Shown here in pieces: positions 63,170 through 64,000 of a DNA stretch of 64,000 nucleotides (position 1 is the stretch's first letter; every line of letters begins with the position of its first letter). The notes under the pieces are model-generated. The model did no database searches and was not told where the DNA came from. It saw only the letters and a list, made by a program, of their open reading frames with translations. The position numbers were made by a program, and so were the translations under genes. The stretch is taken from positions 67,280,115 through 67,344,114 of the forward strand of contig NC_052619.1 in the NCBI RefSeq assembly GCF_016545825.1, read 5' to 3'. This DNA is from Eucalyptus grandis (Eukaryota > Streptophyta > Magnoliopsida > Myrtales > Myrtaceae).

Positions 63170-64000
63170 TGTCATGCCCCGAACCCCGGGCGCACACATA
63201 TTCTCGGTGGTCGACTAAATTGCGACGTTCTCATGACACGTCACCGACCCAATCGATTTATGCACATGCGGAAGCAAACTAATAAATCTCCAGATACTAA
63301 TCAAATATGGGATAGGAAAACAGGACAATTAATAAACACAAAACATACTTTATAAACACATCAGGTTTATATACAGAAGTCTAAAACCAAAATATGCTAC
63401 CAAGCTAACCCTACCCCAAACCCTACCTACTTGAGATCCGAATCTATCACGACATCGTCAGGGATGTCAATGTCGAGAGGACGAGCTACCTCTATAGCGT
63501 GCTCTTTACCCTCGGGTAACTAGTTTGCCTCAATATCAGCTATTATATCAGCATCCACGACAGGGTCAAGATCCTCCACATACTCATCATCGATGGCAGG
63601 TCCATCAAAGCCATCTAAGGGGCCCTCCTGAACACCATTGGGCCCGTAATGGAACCATGCTTTGAATCGGTGAAGTACCAACTGAGGTAGGCCTTCATCG
63701 ACCCAAATGGTAGTCATGACGAAGTCACAGGTCCAGTCAGAGATCCTGTGGATAGGGAGTATGGTACGCTGGTCTCCACCTCTCGTGGCCACCCAAAACG
63801 AACGTAGCGCACTTTCATCTAAGAACCTGTAAAATTTAACCATGACGGGGTGAGACAAAGTCTCAACGAATCCGCACCCTAAACCCCAATTAGGATGAGA
63901 ATTCACCTAGAGGAAGCCTAGACAAGCACCATATAAGACTTACCTCGCTTCAGACCTCACCCCAGCACCTCCCTGTACGTTAGTATAGCTCATATAACAT
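63170..64000 (-). mobile_element. LTR of a Ty3/gypsy-type element, truncated by window edge
   Basis: Plus strand begins TGTCATGCCCCGAAC, the complement of an LTR end. The reverse complement resembles the ends of the LTRs at 15360-15509 and 29950-30272 (TCGACCACCGAG, a 'GTTCGGG' then 'TGACA' end, and a GAGAC..TGTCTCA block). The empty site is intact after gene 1 at about 5537; the expected left target duplication is CTTAT (63165-63169). A minus-strand frame at 63520-63906 lies within the LTR and is probably not a gene. Confidence 0.75.

Noticed and set aside
63520..63906. 128-codon minus-strand ORF at the right edge
   Set aside because: Located within an LTR whose relatives are non-coding at this place; no recognisable domain.

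Overview
This window is nuclear DNA of a flowering plant, probably a woody eudicot; the species cannot be fixed from sequence alone. The evidence is an intron-containing plant ABCC (MRP-type) transporter family, Ty3/gypsy and Ty1/copia LTR retrotransposons, a Mutator-like transposon, a PIF/Harbinger-type element, LINE and SINE insertions and AT-rich spacers.

Layout. 1-5346: ABCC gene 1 (+), ten exons, with its 5' end cut off by the window edge. 5478-6605: scrambled ABCC exon fragments in alternating orientation. 6606-9270: flanking duplicon carrying a 1.34-kb PIF/Harbinger-type element (7380-8723). 9271-33226: an ABCC pseudogene split inside exon 1 by a nested stack of retroelements. The stack is a solo LTR (9334-30774, TSD GTTTT), split by a decayed chromovirus-type Ty3/gypsy element (12292-30272, TSD CTTGC), whose 3' LTR holds a 6.9-kb block (23064-29931) built as a giant palindrome: about 3-kb inverted arms around a 41-bp spacer. 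33613-36796: internally deleted copia-type element (TSD TATTT). 38726-43922: a direct tandem duplication carrying ABCC exon-1 scraps, a LINE 3' fragment and a tRNA-like SINE. 43923-54314: a second solo LTR (-, TSD AAAAG) split by a 7.2-kb Mutator-like element (45564-52761, TSD CTGGTTTTCC). The MULE has a frameshifted transposase (-) and a convergent GRF-zinc-finger ORF (+). 54320-57597: flanking duplicon, 165-bp tandem repeats and a duplicated TATA/leader block. 57598-62977: ABCC gene 2 (+), complete, ten exons, 1449 codons. 63170-64000: start of another LTR (-).

The two intact ABCC genes should encode membrane ATP-driven exporters of organic anions or conjugates, probably vacuolar or plasma-membrane. 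From the end of exon 1 to the 3' flank they are nearly identical, introns included, whereas exon 1 has diverged clearly. This suggests gene conversion or a chimeric origin. The spaces between ABCC modules descend from one ancestral flank, so unoccupied paralogous copies act as 'empty sites' that date and bound most of the transposon insertions. The strongest unusual signals are the palindrome in the 3' LTR, the accessory GRF-finger ORF and symmetric palindromic motifs of the MULE, and the duplicated promoter/leader upstream of ABCC gene 2.
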